Shown here: positions 16,878-26,373 of the stretch, piece by piece | Layout of the letters: every line of letters begins with the position of its first letter | How positions within the stretch are numbered: position 1 is the stretch's first letter | Assembly: GCA_021789215.1 (NCBI GenBank) | Contig: JAJYJS010000012.1 | Location: 1-60,923 of the forward strand | Length of the DNA: 60,923 nucleotides | Reading direction: 5' to 3' | Source of the DNA: Nitrospirota bacterium | Lineage (GTDB): Bacteria > Nitrospirota > Thermodesulfovibrionia > Thermodesulfovibrionales > JdFR-88 | The notes under the pieces: model-generated | What the model was told of the DNA's origin: nothing | What the model saw: the letters and a program-made list of their open reading frames with translations, nothing else | The model's database searches: none | Position numbers and translations under genes: made by a program

Positions 16878-18287
16878 CTATGTATTGTTTGCATCCCTGC
16901 GGAACCCGGCGGCCTTCACGCCGTATTTTTTTATGAGGTGCTGAAGGGACTGCCTTTCCAGCCCGGCCCTTTTTGCGGCGAGCGAGACGTTGCCGCCGGT
17001 GCCGCTTAGCAGGCAGCCGATGTAGTGCTTATGGAACCTTTCCAGTATGGCCCGTCTTGCCGACTTGTAGTCCATGCCGGAGATTGCGGGGATATCCTCT
17101 TCAGGGCAGATGTTTTTCATCGCCTCGCAGCCGAAAAAATCCCCGGCCTCCATGACTTCACTCTTTGAGAATATGACCGCCCGTTTTATCTCGTTCTGGA
17201 GCTGCCGCACATTGCCGTTCCATTTCGCCGATGCGAGCATCCGCATGGCCTCTTCCGAGAGCCTTTTCCGGGGCACGCCGAATTCCGCGCAGGATGCGGC
17301 CAGTAAGTGGCCGGCTATCAGCGGGATGTCCTCGGGCATCTCCCTTAATGAAGGAGTGTGTATCGAGACGACGTCAAGCCTGTAATAGAGGTCTTCCCTG
17401 AACTGGCCCGATGCAATTTTGGCTTTCAGGTCCTGGTTCGTGGAGGCGAGTATCCTCACGTCCACTTTATACGTCCTGTTGTCTCCAAGGGGCTTTATCT
17501 CCTTTTCCTGGAGCACGCGCAGGAGCTTTGCCTGGAGCACCGGGGAGATGTCGCCAATCTCGTCAAGCAGCATGGTGCCGCCGTTTGCGGACTGGAACAG
17601 GCCGTCCTTGTCCGCCGCCGCGCCGGTGAACGCCCCCTTCCTGTAGCCGAACAGCTCGCTTTCCAGTATGTTTTCAGGGATTGCGGGGCAGTTGACGGCG
17701 ATGAACGGCTTTCCCGCCCTGTCCGAGAGCGCGTGTATCATCCGGGCGGCAAGGTCCTTTCCGGTGCCCGTCTCCCCGGTGATGAGAACGGTTACGCCGG
17801 TCTTGGCAACAAGGCGTATGGTCTCAGCGAGCCTCTGCACCTGCGGCGACTTGCCCACGAAGCTTTCAAGGGTCTCCCTGTCCTTTATCCTTTTCTCAAG
17901 GTCCAGGTTCTTTCTGAGCAGGTCATTGTATTCAACCGCCCTTCTGACGGCGTGTATCAGCCTTTCCTCATCGAAGGGCTTGGTTATGAAATCGTACGCG
18001 CCAAGCTTCAGGGACTCTACCGCGGTCTCAATCGTACCGTACGCCGTCATCATGACGACGACCGCCGGACCGTTGAGCTTTTTTATGCGCCGGAGCAGTT
18101 CGAGTCCGTCCATCTCCGGCATTTTCACGTCGGCCAGCACAACCCCGGCCCGGCCTTCTTCCATAATCCGCAGCGCTTCGGGGCCGTTGTCCGCCGTAAG
18201 GACATCCATGTTCAGCCCACCGCCAATCAGCCTCTCAAGCAGGCTCAGCATGTCGTGCTTGTCATCGACTACAAGTATCGGGCTCAT
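16878..18287 (-). CDS. NtrC-family sigma-54-dependent response regulator
   Basis: A 469-residue protein. The receiver domain (1-120) has Asp8-Asp9 and phospho-acceptor Asp53 (LADVKMPEMDG). The AAA+ domain carries Walker A GETGTGKD, the sigma-54 contact loop GAFTGA and the Walker B region GGTMLLDEIGD. A Fis-type helix-turn-helix (NVSLAAKRAGLERQSLQHLIKKYG) ends the protein. The ATG at 18287 overlaps the stop of the upstream kinase gene (ATGA), so the two form a two-component pair. The first gene downstream has a clear sigma-54 promoter and is its most likely target. Longer upstream starts in the open frame lack family similarity. Confidence 0.93.
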   Translation of the reverse strand: MSPILVVDDKHDMLSLLERLIGGGLNMDVLTADNGPEALRIMEEGRAGVVLADVKMPEMDGLELLRRIKKLNGPAVVVMMTAYGTIETAVESLKLGAYDFITKPFDEERLIHAVRRAVEYNDLLRKNLDLEKRIKDRETLESFVGKSPQVQRLAETIRLVAKTGVTVLITGETGTGKDLAARMIHALSDRAGKPFIAVNCPAIPENILESELFGYRKGAFTGAAADKDGLFQSANGGTMLLDEIGDISPVLQAKLLRVLQEKEIKPLGDNRTYKVDVRILASTNQDLKAKIASGQFREDLYYRLDVVSIHTPSLREMPEDIPLIAGHLLAASCAEFGVPRKRLSEEAMRMLASAKWNGNVRQLQNEIKRAVIFSKSEVMEAGDFFGCEAMKNICPEEDIPAISGMDYKSARRAILERFHKHYIGCLLSGTGGNVSLAAKRAGLERQSLQHLIKKYGVKAAGFRRDANNT

Positions 18288-20233
18288 CCCTTCCCCTCTC
18301 CAACGGGCAGCCATACCGTGAACACGGCGCCTTTGCCTTCCGTGCTCTCGAACGTTATCTCGCCGTTGTGCTCCTTGATTATTCCGTAGCTTACGGCAAG
18401 CCCCAGCCCCGTGCCTTTGCCCGGCTCCTTGGTTGTGAAGAAGGGCTCGAATATCCGGCCCTGTATATCCCTGGGAATCCCGCATCCGGTGTCCGCGAAC
18501 GAGACGGCAACCCGTCCGGAGCCTGCGTCATGCCGGGTGGAGACGGTGATGGTCCCCCCGGAGCCCATGGACTGGTATGCGTTCATGAGTATGTTCATGT
18601 AGACCTGCTTCATCTTGCCTTTATCTATTGTAACCTGCGGGAGCCCGCGGCCGTAATCCCTCTTTACCGCAATGTCCTCGCCGAACTTGCCTTCCACCAC
18701 CTGGACTATGGACTCGACCGAGGCGTTTATGTCGGCCCTCTCGCACTGGCTTTTCGTCTGTCTTGAAAAATCGAGCAGGTCTTCCACTATCTTCTTGCAC
18801 AGCCTGGCATTGCCCTGGACGAGCGAAAGGTCTTCCTTCATCCGTGGCGGGGCCTCTTTCATGGCGAGCCCGGTATAGCCCAGCACTATGCTCAGCGGGT
18901 TGTTTATCTCGTGCGCCACACCCGCCGCAAGCTGTCCAATCGAGGCCAGCTTGTCGGCCTGCCTTATCTGCTCTTCTATCTTCTTCCTTTCGGTGATGTC
19001 CTTCACTATGCATTCGTAGCCGCAGACGCCGCTTTCGGACTCCTTCCTCATGTTTGCCGCAAGGAGCACGCTTGCCTCCCCGCCGTCGCCCCTCCTGAAT
19101 ACGGCCTCGAAGTCCTTGGCGAAGCCGGCATCCTCCATCAGGCCCAGGAACCTGTTTACCGCTTCCTTGCCGGCCATGAAGTCGTACAGGGTAAGGCGGT
19201 TCACGATGTCGCCCTTGCCTTTGGCGCCCAGCAGCTCCACTCCGGAGTTGTTTATGTCAAGCACCAGCCCGGTGCAGTCGGTTACTATTATCGCGTCCTT
19301 TGAGCCCTCGAATATCTGCCTGTATTTCACCTCGGAGGCCCTGAGGTCTTCCTGAGATTTTTTAAGGTGCAATATCATCCGGTTGAACGATTCCGCCAGC
19401 TCCGATATCTCGTCGTCGCCCTTCAGGTCGAACCTCGAATCGAGCCCCTTCTGCCCTCCCGCGACAGACTTGAAGAAGGCGCTTGTCTTTTTTATCGGCC
19501 TTACGGCGATAAGGTAGTAAAGGTAGTTCAGCACGAGGAAAAGGGCGGCCATGCCAGCTATGCCTATCAGGAAGATGGAGAACGCGACCTGCCTCATGCG
19601 GTTGAACGTCTCGTCAATGGGGATGGCGATGGACTCAAGCCCTATTATCTGGCCGGTCTTCCAGTAATGGCCGTTCTTTCTCCCGTAATGCAGGAGAAGG
19701 GATGCCGGGGCGTGCGCCGGGTCTCCGTGGCAGGGCTCGCACTGACGCTCCATCCTCACCCCCCTGAAATACGCGAAGTATTTCCTGCCGTCCTTTTTTA
19801 TGATGCCCTTCCATTTGCAGGGGGTGTTGCTGCCAGCCGCGGAGAATTTTCCGAGGAGGGCCGTCTCGAACCCGTCCGTCCTGTTTTTTGGGTTCATCGG
19901 GTCCAGTGCGACCCTCCTGTATATGTAATCGGGGAATATCCTCACGAACCTGTCCATTATCCCCTTGTTGACAAACGACGTGGACATCGCCTCACGCACG
20001 AAGGCGTCCTTTTGCAGGACGTGGTACATCTGGGGTCTCAGTTCGTCCCGCACGTATTCCATCGTCGCCTCTATGTGCCCCAGGACGAGTTCCGTCTTCT
20101 GGTATGCCTCTTTTATATAGAGGTCCTTGAGGTTTTCATAGAACAGGAAGGATATGAGCCCGACCGCGCAGAAAAGTATCACGCCGATGCCCAGCATGAA
20201 TTTGGCTATCAGTTTCCTGGGCCTGTAGAACAC
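18284..20233 (-). CDS. Membrane sensor histidine kinase with periplasmic haem c (Tll0287-like) domain
   Basis: About 649 residues. A transmembrane helix ([20 protein letters not shown]) is followed by a periplasmic domain with [19 protein letters not shown] and one haem c motif, CEPCH (Cys165, Cys168, His169), as in the Tll0287-like (PF11845) family. A second helix, HAMP, PAS, HisKA ([10 protein letters not shown]) and HATPase ([22 protein letters not shown]) follow. It probably senses redox state or a haem ligand such as NO or CO and phosphorylates the NtrC partner. The GTG at 20233 is chosen because GAGGGGGAA precedes it; the TTG at 20302 is an alternative. Translationally coupled to the regulator. 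Confidence 0.88.
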   Translation of the reverse strand: MFYRPRKLIAKFMLGIGVILFCAVGLISFLFYENLKDLYIKEAYQKTELVLGHIEATMEYVRDELRPQMYHVLQKDAFVREAMSTSFVNKGIMDRFVRIFPDYIYRRVALDPMNPKNRTDGFETALLGKFSAAGSNTPCKWKGIIKKDGRKYFAYFRGVRMERQCEPCHGDPAHAPASLLLHYGRKNGHYWKTGQIIGLESIAIPIDETFNRMRQVAFSIFLIGIAGMAALFLVLNYLYYLIAVRPIKKTSAFFKSVAGGQKGLDSRFDLKGDDEISELAESFNRMILHLKKSQEDLRASEVKYRQIFEGSKDAIIVTDCTGLVLDINNSGVELLGAKGKGDIVNRLTLYDFMAGKEAVNRFLGLMEDAGFAKDFEAVFRRGDGGEASVLLAANMRKESESGVCGYECIVKDITERKKIEEQIRQADKLASIGQLAAGVAHEINNPLSIVLGYTGLAMKEAPPRMKEDLSLVQGNARLCKKIVEDLLDFSRQTKSQCERADINASVESIVQVVEGKFGEDIAVKRDYGRGLPQVTIDKGKMKQVYMNILMNAYQSMGSGGTITVSTRHDAGSGRVAVSFADTGCGIPRDIQGRIFEPFFTTKEPGKGTGLGLAVSYGIIKEHNGEITFESTEGKGAVFTVWLPVGEGKG

Positions 20234-20423
20234 TTCCCCCTCTTTGGTCCAGCTTCCCTCCGGGAGAAAACGCCGGAATGGCGGCGCCCTTTCCCCTGGC
20301 AAGCCTCCCCTTATTCCTAATATAATGGAAAGCCGGAGGGCAATTCAAATAGTGTTCCGGCGCGTGTCAAATGAAAACCGGGGTTCCGGGGAAAAAACAG
20401 ATTGCCGCGCGGCACGGCAAGAG

Positions 20424-20455
20424 TGCCCCGGAAAACCAGGTTGTTTCCCGGGGCA
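20424..20455. terminator. Hairpin downstream of the HK-RR start region and RND operon end
   Basis: TGCCCCGG with AAAACC pairs with GGTTGTTTCC and CCGGGGCA as an imperfect stem, just after the stop of the RND transporter on the minus strand. No strong U-run follows, so it may be a weak or factor-assisted terminator. The remaining 100 bases up to the kinase gene show nothing else. Confidence 0.4.
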
Positions 20456-20478
20456 GGGGGGATACGCTTGCTGCCGTT

Positions 20479-23400
20479 TTAAGCTATCGCGGCCTTTTTC
20501 CTGAGCAGGCGGGCCCTTGCCCAGATCTGGAATTTGTCCATATAGACGTAGACGACCGGCGTTATATAGAGCGTGATGAGCTGCGAGAAAAGCAGCCCTC
20601 CAACGACGGCCAGCCCCAGCGGGCGGCGCGATTCGGCCCCCGCCCCGATGCCGAGCGCTATGGGGAGCGTGCCCATAAGGGCGGCCATGGTGGTCATCAT
20701 TATCGGCCTGAACCGTATGAGGCAGCCCTCGTAAATGGCGTCCGCGGGGGACTTGCCTTCCTTGCGCTCCGCGTCCAGGGCGAAGTCTATCATCATGATG
20801 GCGTTTTTCTTGACTATCCCTATGAGCATTATCACGCCGACGAAGGCGTAGATGTTGAGGTCCATCCTGAACAGCATGAGCGTAAGCAGCGCCCCGAAGC
20901 CCGCCGCGGGCAGGCCGGAGAGGATTGTCAGCGGGTGGATGAAGCTCTCATACAGTATCCCGAGCACTATGTATATGACGAGTATGGCCACTATCAGCAG
21001 TATGCCAAGCCCGTTTATCGAGGACTCGAACGCCTGGGCCGTGCCCTGGAAGCTGGTCGTCACCGTCTGGGGAAGAATGGTCTGGGCTATCTTTTTCACC
21101 GAGTCCACGGCGCTGCCCAGAGAGACCCCCGGCTTCAGGTTGAACGAGATGGTGACGGCGGGTATCTGCCCCAGGTGGTTGATGGTGAGCGGGCCGACCC
21201 CGCGCGTGAGCGATGCGACCGCGCTGAGGGGCACCAGTTTGCCCGGGGATGAGTGCACATACAGCATTGAAAGCGCCGCGGGGTCCAACTGGTACCGGGG
21301 CTCCAGTTCCATGATGACCTGGTACTCGTTATTTGGGGCGTAGATGGTCGAGACCTCCCTGGAACCGTAGGCGCTGTAAAGGGCGTCCTCCACCTGCTCT
21401 GCCGTTACCCCCAGCGACGACGCCTTGTCGCGGTCTATCACCACATTCACCTGCGGGTTTGTTATCTGCAGGTCGCTTGTCACGTCCTGAAGGCCCGGAA
21501 GCCCCCTCATCTTTGCCTCAAGGGCTGGCACGCTCTGGTACAGCTCGCGCGTGTCCGGGCTCTGGAGGGTGAACTGATACTGGCTCTTGGTCAGCATGCC
21601 GCCTATGCGTATCGGGGGCAGGTTCTGCATGAACACCCGGATGCCCGGCACCTTCGCCAGCTTCGGGCGGAGTTCATCGATTATCTGCTCGACGCCAGGC
21701 CTCTGGGAGCGGGGCTTGAGCCTTATGAACATCCTTCCCGAATTGACAGAAACGCTCGGGCCGCTTGGGCCGATTGCCGACATGAACGAGTCGACATAAG
21801 GGTCTTTGCCGACTATGTTCATCAGTGCGAGCTGGTGCTTGGCCATCGAGTCGAAGGATATGCCCTGCGCGGCCTCCGTGAAGGCGAATATCTGCCCGGT
21901 GTCCTCGCTGGGGAGAAAGCCCTTGGGCATAGCCTTGAACAGGTAGAGGGTGGATGCAAGGAGCAGCACCCAGAGCACCATTACAGTCCTGCCGTGCCGG
22001 AGCACCACCTTGAGGCTCCGTTCATAGACATTGAGCATCCATTTGAAGACGCGCTCGGAGACCTCGTATGCCTTGCCGTGGCGCACCTCCTGCGGGGGCT
22101 TAAGGAAACGGCTGCACAGCATCGGCGTGAGACTCAGGGAGACGAACCCGGAGGTCAGGACGGCCACGCTTATGGTGACGGCGAACTCGTGCAGGAGCCG
22201 CCCCATGATGCCGCCCATGAACAGCACGGGGATGAAGACCGCGACGAGCGATATCGTCATGGACACGATGGTGAAGCCTATTTCCTTTGAGCCGCGCAGG
22301 GCGGCGGTCATTACGGGCTCGCCGTGCTCGGCGTGCCGCACGATGTTTTCCAGCATGACTATGGCGTCGTCTACGACGAAGCCCACCGAAAGCGTCAGCG
22401 CCATCAGCGAGAGGTTGTCCAGGCTGTAGCCCAGGGCAAACATGACTATGAACGTGCCGATAAGGGACATGGGCAGGGCAAGGCTCGGTATGAGGGTGGC
22501 CGAGGCGTTCCTCAGGAAAAGGAATATCACGAGCACCACGAGGCAGAGCGCTATGAAGAGCGTGGTCTTGACGTCGCTCACGGAATCGCGGATGGACACG
22601 GAACGGTCATAGAGGGTCTTCAGGTTGACGGAAGCCGGTATCTGTGTGTGGAGCACAGGGAGGAGCTTTTTTATCGAGTTCACCACCTCAACGGTATTCG
22701 TTCCGGGCTGGCGCTGGATGGCCAGCACGACCCCGCGCGTGCCATTGTACCAACTCGCTATCTTGTTGTTTTCCACGCTGTCTATCACCCTGCCCAGCTG
22801 TTCAAGCCGAACCGGGGCGCCGTTCCTGTAGGCGACGATAAGCGGCCTGTACTGGGCGGCGTCCGTAAGCTGGCCTGTCGACTGGACGGTGAACGCGCTG
22901 TGATGCCCCCACAGAGTGCCGGTGGGCAGGTTCACGTTGCCGCTTTTCAAGGCGTTTTCGACCTCGTCTATGCCTATGCCCTTTGAGGCCAGGGCGCTGG
23001 GGTCCAGCTGGGCCCGGACGGCGTATTTCTGAGAGCCGAAGACCGAGACCTGGGCCACGCCGGACACCATCGATATCCTCTGCGCAAGCAGGGTCTCCGC
23101 GTACTCGTCCACCGTCGAAAGCGGCAGCGTGGGGGAATAGAGCGCCAGGTAAAGTATCGGCTGGTCCGCCGGGTTCACCTTCTGGTAGGTGGGCGGGCTC
23201 GGCATGCCGGGGGGCAGCTGGTTGGCGGCCTTCGCGATTGCCGCCTGCACGTCCTGGGCGGCGGCGTCAAGGCTGCGGCTCAGGTTGAACTGGAGCGTTA
23301 TCTGCGTGTTGCCCTGCGCGTTCGTGGAGGTCATCGAGTCAAGCCCCGCAATCGTCGAGAACTGCTTTTCAAGCGGAGTGGCGACGGCTGAAGCCATCGT

Positions 23401-23571
23401 ATCAGGGCTTGCGCCCGGCACGCTCGCGGTGACGAGTATGGTCGGGAAGTCGACGTTCGGCAGGTCGCTCACCGGCAGGAGCTTGTACCCTATGATGCCG
23501 AATATGAGGATGGCCAGCATCACGAGGGTGGTTGCTATGGGCCTCTTTATGAATATCTCTGCTATGTTCAT
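20479..23571 (-). CDS. RND efflux transporter, HAE1 family (MdtB/MdtC-like)
   Basis: A 1030-residue inner-membrane proton-driven exporter with 12 helices and two large periplasmic loops. The family start MNIAEIFIKRPIATTLVMLAILIFG and LPVSDLPNVDFPTILVTA is typical. The proton-relay helix contains LSVGFVVDDAIVMLENI with the Asp-Asp pair, and GILYESFIHPLTILSGLPAA and GIVKKNAIMMIDFA are seen in the second half. Sequence features fit the MdtBC/MuxBC branch more than AcrB. It is last in a three-gene operon with a TolC-like channel and an adaptor. It probably exports hydrophobic drugs or metabolites. Confidence 0.95.
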   Translation of the reverse strand: MNIAEIFIKRPIATTLVMLAILIFGIIGYKLLPVSDLPNVDFPTILVTASVPGASPDTMASAVATPLEKQFSTIAGLDSMTSTNAQGNTQITLQFNLSRSLDAAAQDVQAAIAKAANQLPPGMPSPPTYQKVNPADQPILYLALYSPTLPLSTVDEYAETLLAQRISMVSGVAQVSVFGSQKYAVRAQLDPSALASKGIGIDEVENALKSGNVNLPTGTLWGHHSAFTVQSTGQLTDAAQYRPLIVAYRNGAPVRLEQLGRVIDSVENNKIASWYNGTRGVVLAIQRQPGTNTVEVVNSIKKLLPVLHTQIPASVNLKTLYDRSVSIRDSVSDVKTTLFIALCLVVLVIFLFLRNASATLIPSLALPMSLIGTFIVMFALGYSLDNLSLMALTLSVGFVVDDAIVMLENIVRHAEHGEPVMTAALRGSKEIGFTIVSMTISLVAVFIPVLFMGGIMGRLLHEFAVTISVAVLTSGFVSLSLTPMLCSRFLKPPQEVRHGKAYEVSERVFKWMLNVYERSLKVVLRHGRTVMVLWVLLLASTLYLFKAMPKGFLPSEDTGQIFAFTEAAQGISFDSMAKHQLALMNIVGKDPYVDSFMSAIGPSGPSVSVNSGRMFIRLKPRSQRPGVEQIIDELRPKLAKVPGIRVFMQNLPPIRIGGMLTKSQYQFTLQSPDTRELYQSVPALEAKMRGLPGLQDVTSDLQITNPQVNVVIDRDKASSLGVTAEQVEDALYSAYGSREVSTIYAPNNEYQVIMELEPRYQLDPAALSMLYVHSSPGKLVPLSAVASLTRGVGPLTINHLGQIPAVTISFNLKPGVSLGSAVDSVKKIAQTILPQTVTTSFQGTAQAFESSINGLGILLIVAILVIYIVLGILYESFIHPLTILSGLPAAGFGALLTLMLFRMDLNIYAFVGVIMLIGIVKKNAIMMIDFALDAERKEGKSPADAIYEGCLIRFRPIMMTTMAALMGTLPIALGIGAGAESRRPLGLAVVGGLLFSQLITLYITPVVYVYMDKFQIWARARLLRKKAAIA

Positions 23572-23578
23572 CAGCCGT

Positions 23579-24727
23579 CTACTTTGCGGCCCCGTCCAGA
23601 GATTGCCTCATCTGGACCTTCGCGCCGGGCATAAGCCTCATCTGCCCGTCCGTTACGACGCTCTCTCCGGGGGCGACCCCGTTGGTTATGACGGTGTAGC
23701 CTTCATACGAGGGGCCTGTCGAGACCTCCCTGTACTGGACGGTCATGTCCGGCTTGATAACGTAGATATAAGAGCCTTTCTGCGAGGCCTGGACTGCCTG
23801 GGAGGGGACGAGCGTGGCATTGGGCATTGTGGTAAGCTCAAGGGTGATGTTGTCGTACTGGCCCGGCCAGAGACGCATGTCCCTGTTGGCAAAGGTGCCC
23901 TTCAGCATTATGGTGCCGGTCGCCGTATCGACCTTGTTGTCCACGAACGTAAGGACGCCTTCCTCGGGGTGTTCCGTGTCCCCGTTTACGAACGCCTTTA
24001 CCCGGAGTTTTTTGCCTTTCGCCATGTATTTCTGCACCTCCGCAAGGAGCTGCTCGGGGATGGCAAAAGTGACGTTAACCGGCGTGATCTGCTGTATTGT
24101 AAGCAGGGTCACGTCGTTGGCCTTTACAATATTGCCTTCATGCACCTGGAGGCTTCCGGTCTTGCCGTCGATGGGGGACTGGATGGTGCAGTACGCAAGC
24201 TGGAGGCGGCTGTTTTCAACCAGCGCCTTGTCCGCCTGGACCACGGCCTCGCTGGAGGCGGCGTTGGCCGCAAGCTGGTCGTACTGCTCTTTTGCCACAT
24301 AGTCCTTCTGGACAAGGAACGCGTACCTGTTTGCGTCCTCCCTGGCGTTTTTTGCCACCGCCATGTCCCTTGCCAGGTTGGCCTCGGCCTGCCTGAGGGC
24401 CGCCTGGAACGGCCGGGGGTCTATCCTGAACAGCAGGCTGCCTTTTTTTACGAACTGCCCCTCCCTGAAATAGACCTTCATGAGCTGGCCGCCGGCCAGG
24501 GACTTGACCGACACGGTCGAATAGGCCTCGACGTTCCCTATGGCGTTCAGCAGGACCGGTATGGTCTTCTGTATCGAGCTGCCCGCGATGACAGGCACGA
24601 CGGGATTGGGCTGGGCCTGCCTGGGCTTGCCGCTGCATGCGGGCATTACGCCCAGAATCAGGGCCAGGGGTAAAAAAAGAGCAATCATTTTTAGCGTCCG
24701 CGGCTCACGCGGGCTTTTCCGGTTCAT
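23579..24727 (-). CDS. RND periplasmic adaptor (MdtA-like membrane fusion protein)
   Basis: A 382-residue adaptor. The N-terminal hydrophobic stretch ends in a Cys (ALILGVMPACSGK), so it may be lipidated or simply exported; the lipobox is not ideal. The biotinyl-lipoyl half-motifs (VSVKSLAGGQLMKVYFREGQ and IQSPIDGKTGSLQVHEGNIV) flank an alpha-helical hairpin with many Ala, followed by beta-barrel segments ending in DGQMRLMPGAKVQ. It bridges the RND pump and the TolC-like channel. Seven bases separate it from the pump gene, and it overlaps the stop of the channel gene by four bases. Confidence 0.93.
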   Translation of the reverse strand: MNRKSPREPRTLKMIALFLPLALILGVMPACSGKPRQAQPNPVVPVIAGSSIQKTIPVLLNAIGNVEAYSTVSVKSLAGGQLMKVYFREGQFVKKGSLLFRIDPRPFQAALRQAEANLARDMAVAKNAREDANRYAFLVQKDYVAKEQYDQLAANAASSEAVVQADKALVENSRLQLAYCTIQSPIDGKTGSLQVHEGNIVKANDVTLLTIQQITPVNVTFAIPEQLLAEVQKYMAKGKKLRVKAFVNGDTEHPEEGVLTFVDNKVDTATGTIMLKGTFANRDMRLWPGQYDNITLELTTMPNATLVPSQAVQASQKGSYIYVIKPDMTVQYREVSTGPSYEGYTVITNGVAPGESVVTDGQMRLMPGAKVQMRQSLDGAAK

Positions 24728-26055
24728 TTCTCGCCACCTCCATATAATCCCATCGCCTTTTCAATCAGGGCCTGAGCTATCTTGTAATTATAAAGCGCGT
24801 TTGTGTACGCCGTCTGCGCGGTGCTGTAAGACGCCACGGCGTCGGTCACCTCTATGGGGCTGCCCACGCCGTAATTGTACCTGCCCCTTGCAATGTCCAG
24901 GTTTTCCGTTGCCTGCCGCACCGAGAGTTTGGCCGTGGCAAGGCTGTCCCCGGCCTCCTGGAGGTTCAGGAAATCGCTCTGCACCTCGTAATATATGTTC
25001 TGCCGGAGGGATTCCGCGGCCGCCTTTGTGAGGTCGAGGGTGTTCCTCGATTCCAGCACCTGGTACTTCGTCAGGAACCCGTTGAACAGGGGGAGAGATA
25101 CCGTCACGCCAGCGGACCAGTAATGGTCCAGCGGGAGGTTGTCTCCCGTATAGCCGTAGCTTGCGCTGCCCGCTATGCTCGGATAATATCCCGTCTTCGC
25201 AAGCTCTATGGACTGCGCCGCGGCCATCTGCCTGAATTGCAGGGATTTGAGGTCCGGCCGGTTTTCAAACGCCTTCCTGAGGGCCTCGTCAAAGGTTATA
25301 CCGTATTTTTCGTAAGCCATATTGTCCTCGATATTGTAATCCGGGGCATTCGGCACGCCCATGGTGTTGTTAAGGGCTGCCCTGGCCAGCTTTATCGCGT
25401 TCTCCGCCTTTATCAGGGCCAGTTTGGCGTTGCTAAGGTTCACCTCGGCCGTGGTCACGTCATACCTGGGTTTTACCCCGGCTTCATGGAAGGCCTCCGC
25501 CTGCTTCAGCTGCTGGCCGAACTGTTTTACCACTTCCTGGGCGGTGTCCCTGTTCCTCATTGCCTGGAGCAGGCCGTAATATGCCTGCTTTACGGCCAGC
25601 ACAAGGTTCTCCTCGGTGCTCTTCAGGTCCTCGCGTGAGGCACCCAGGTTGGACTTCTGCACCTTCACCTGCGATGATGTCCTGCCGGAATCGTAAATAT
25701 TCTGCGTAACGGAGGCCGCCCCGGAAAACCCGCTTTGGGTAATGTTTTTCCTGCTCCCATTCACCATTGTCCCGGTTGTTGACCCGCTGGGAAGAGAATA
25801 CTCGTTTTGAGAGGCCGAAATGGATACCTGCGGGTAATAGTTGGACCTGGCCTCGCCAACCCTGTTTTCGCTTATGAAGGTGTTGTCTATGCCTGCCCTG
25901 ATGGCGGGGTTTTTGGCCAGCGCTATGCCGATGCACTGGCGCATCGTGAGCGTCTCGCCAGGTTTTATGGACATTTCCGCTCCTGCCGGATAAGGCGGAA
26001 ACAAGGCCGCTGCCAAAACGGCACCGGCTAAAAACAAAAAAAAGGGCCTGTTCAT
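24724..26055 (-). CDS. TolC-like outer-membrane efflux protein
   Basis: About 443 residues. A signal peptide (MNRPFFLFLAGAVLAAALF... ending at PAGAE) is followed by two repeated outer-membrane efflux (OEP) domains. The first starts TLMRQCIGIALAKNPAIRAG; the second includes FDEALRKAFENRPDLKSLQ and YSTAQTAYTNALYNYKIAQA. Three copies form the channel through which the RND pump exports. The ATG at 26055 gives the cleanest signal peptide. ATG at 26088 and TTG at 26094 are upstream alternatives in the same frame, and none has a strong ribosome-binding site. First gene of the efflux operon. Confidence 0.92.
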   Translation of the reverse strand: MNRPFFLFLAGAVLAAALFPPYPAGAEMSIKPGETLTMRQCIGIALAKNPAIRAGIDNTFISENRVGEARSNYYPQVSISASQNEYSLPSGSTTGTMVNGSRKNITQSGFSGAASVTQNIYDSGRTSSQVKVQKSNLGASREDLKSTEENLVLAVKQAYYGLLQAMRNRDTAQEVVKQFGQQLKQAEAFHEAGVKPRYDVTTAEVNLSNAKLALIKAENAIKLARAALNNTMGVPNAPDYNIEDNMAYEKYGITFDEALRKAFENRPDLKSLQFRQMAAAQSIELAKTGYYPSIAGSASYGYTGDNLPLDHYWSAGVTVSLPLFNGFLTKYQVLESRNTLDLTKAAAESLRQNIYYEVQSDFLNLQEAGDSLATAKLSVRQATENLDIARGRYNYGVGSPIEVTDAVASYSTAQTAYTNALYNYKIAQALIEKAMGLYGGGEK

Positions 26056-26155
26056 GCTAAAAAACCGTTTCCTTTCCGGCCGGGGCATGATCAATGAATG
26101 ATAAAAAGACTTCTTCCCCTGCGCCTGCCCGGTTTGTCCATTCGGAACGCAGATG

Positions 26156-26177
26156 ACTATGTTAGCGCTTACTTACT
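26156..26177 (-). promoter_or_regulatory. Candidate TetR-type operator upstream of the efflux operon
   Basis: A 22-bp imperfect palindrome centred on GCGC. The minus-strand arms are AGTAAGTAAGC and GCTAACATAGT, matching at 8 of 11 positions when folded. It lies about 100 bases before the channel gene. Sites of this form are common for TetR-family repressors of RND pumps, but no tetR gene is seen nearby. The remainder of 26178-26373 shows no clear feature apart from a GGCGGG/CCCGCC hairpin at 26326-26344. Confidence 0.4.
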
Positions 26178-26373
26178 TTATCAGGCCGGTTCCCTAAAAG
26201 TCAATCGCCATCCGGCAAATACATATATAATATTCATGAGGGCCGCCGGGTGTAAATAACCGGCCCCTTTTCTGCTATAGTTTTCCTGTCTGTATTGCCG
26301 TGCTTGCGTTTTTGTTTTTGCTTTAGGCGGGCATGTGCCCCGCCCGGAAAAAACTGGACAACTGGAGCCGGAT

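Noticed and set aside
22324-24673. Long plus-strand open frames opposite the RND operon
   Set aside because: The RND pump and adaptor on the minus strand are certain; the plus frames carry no domain.
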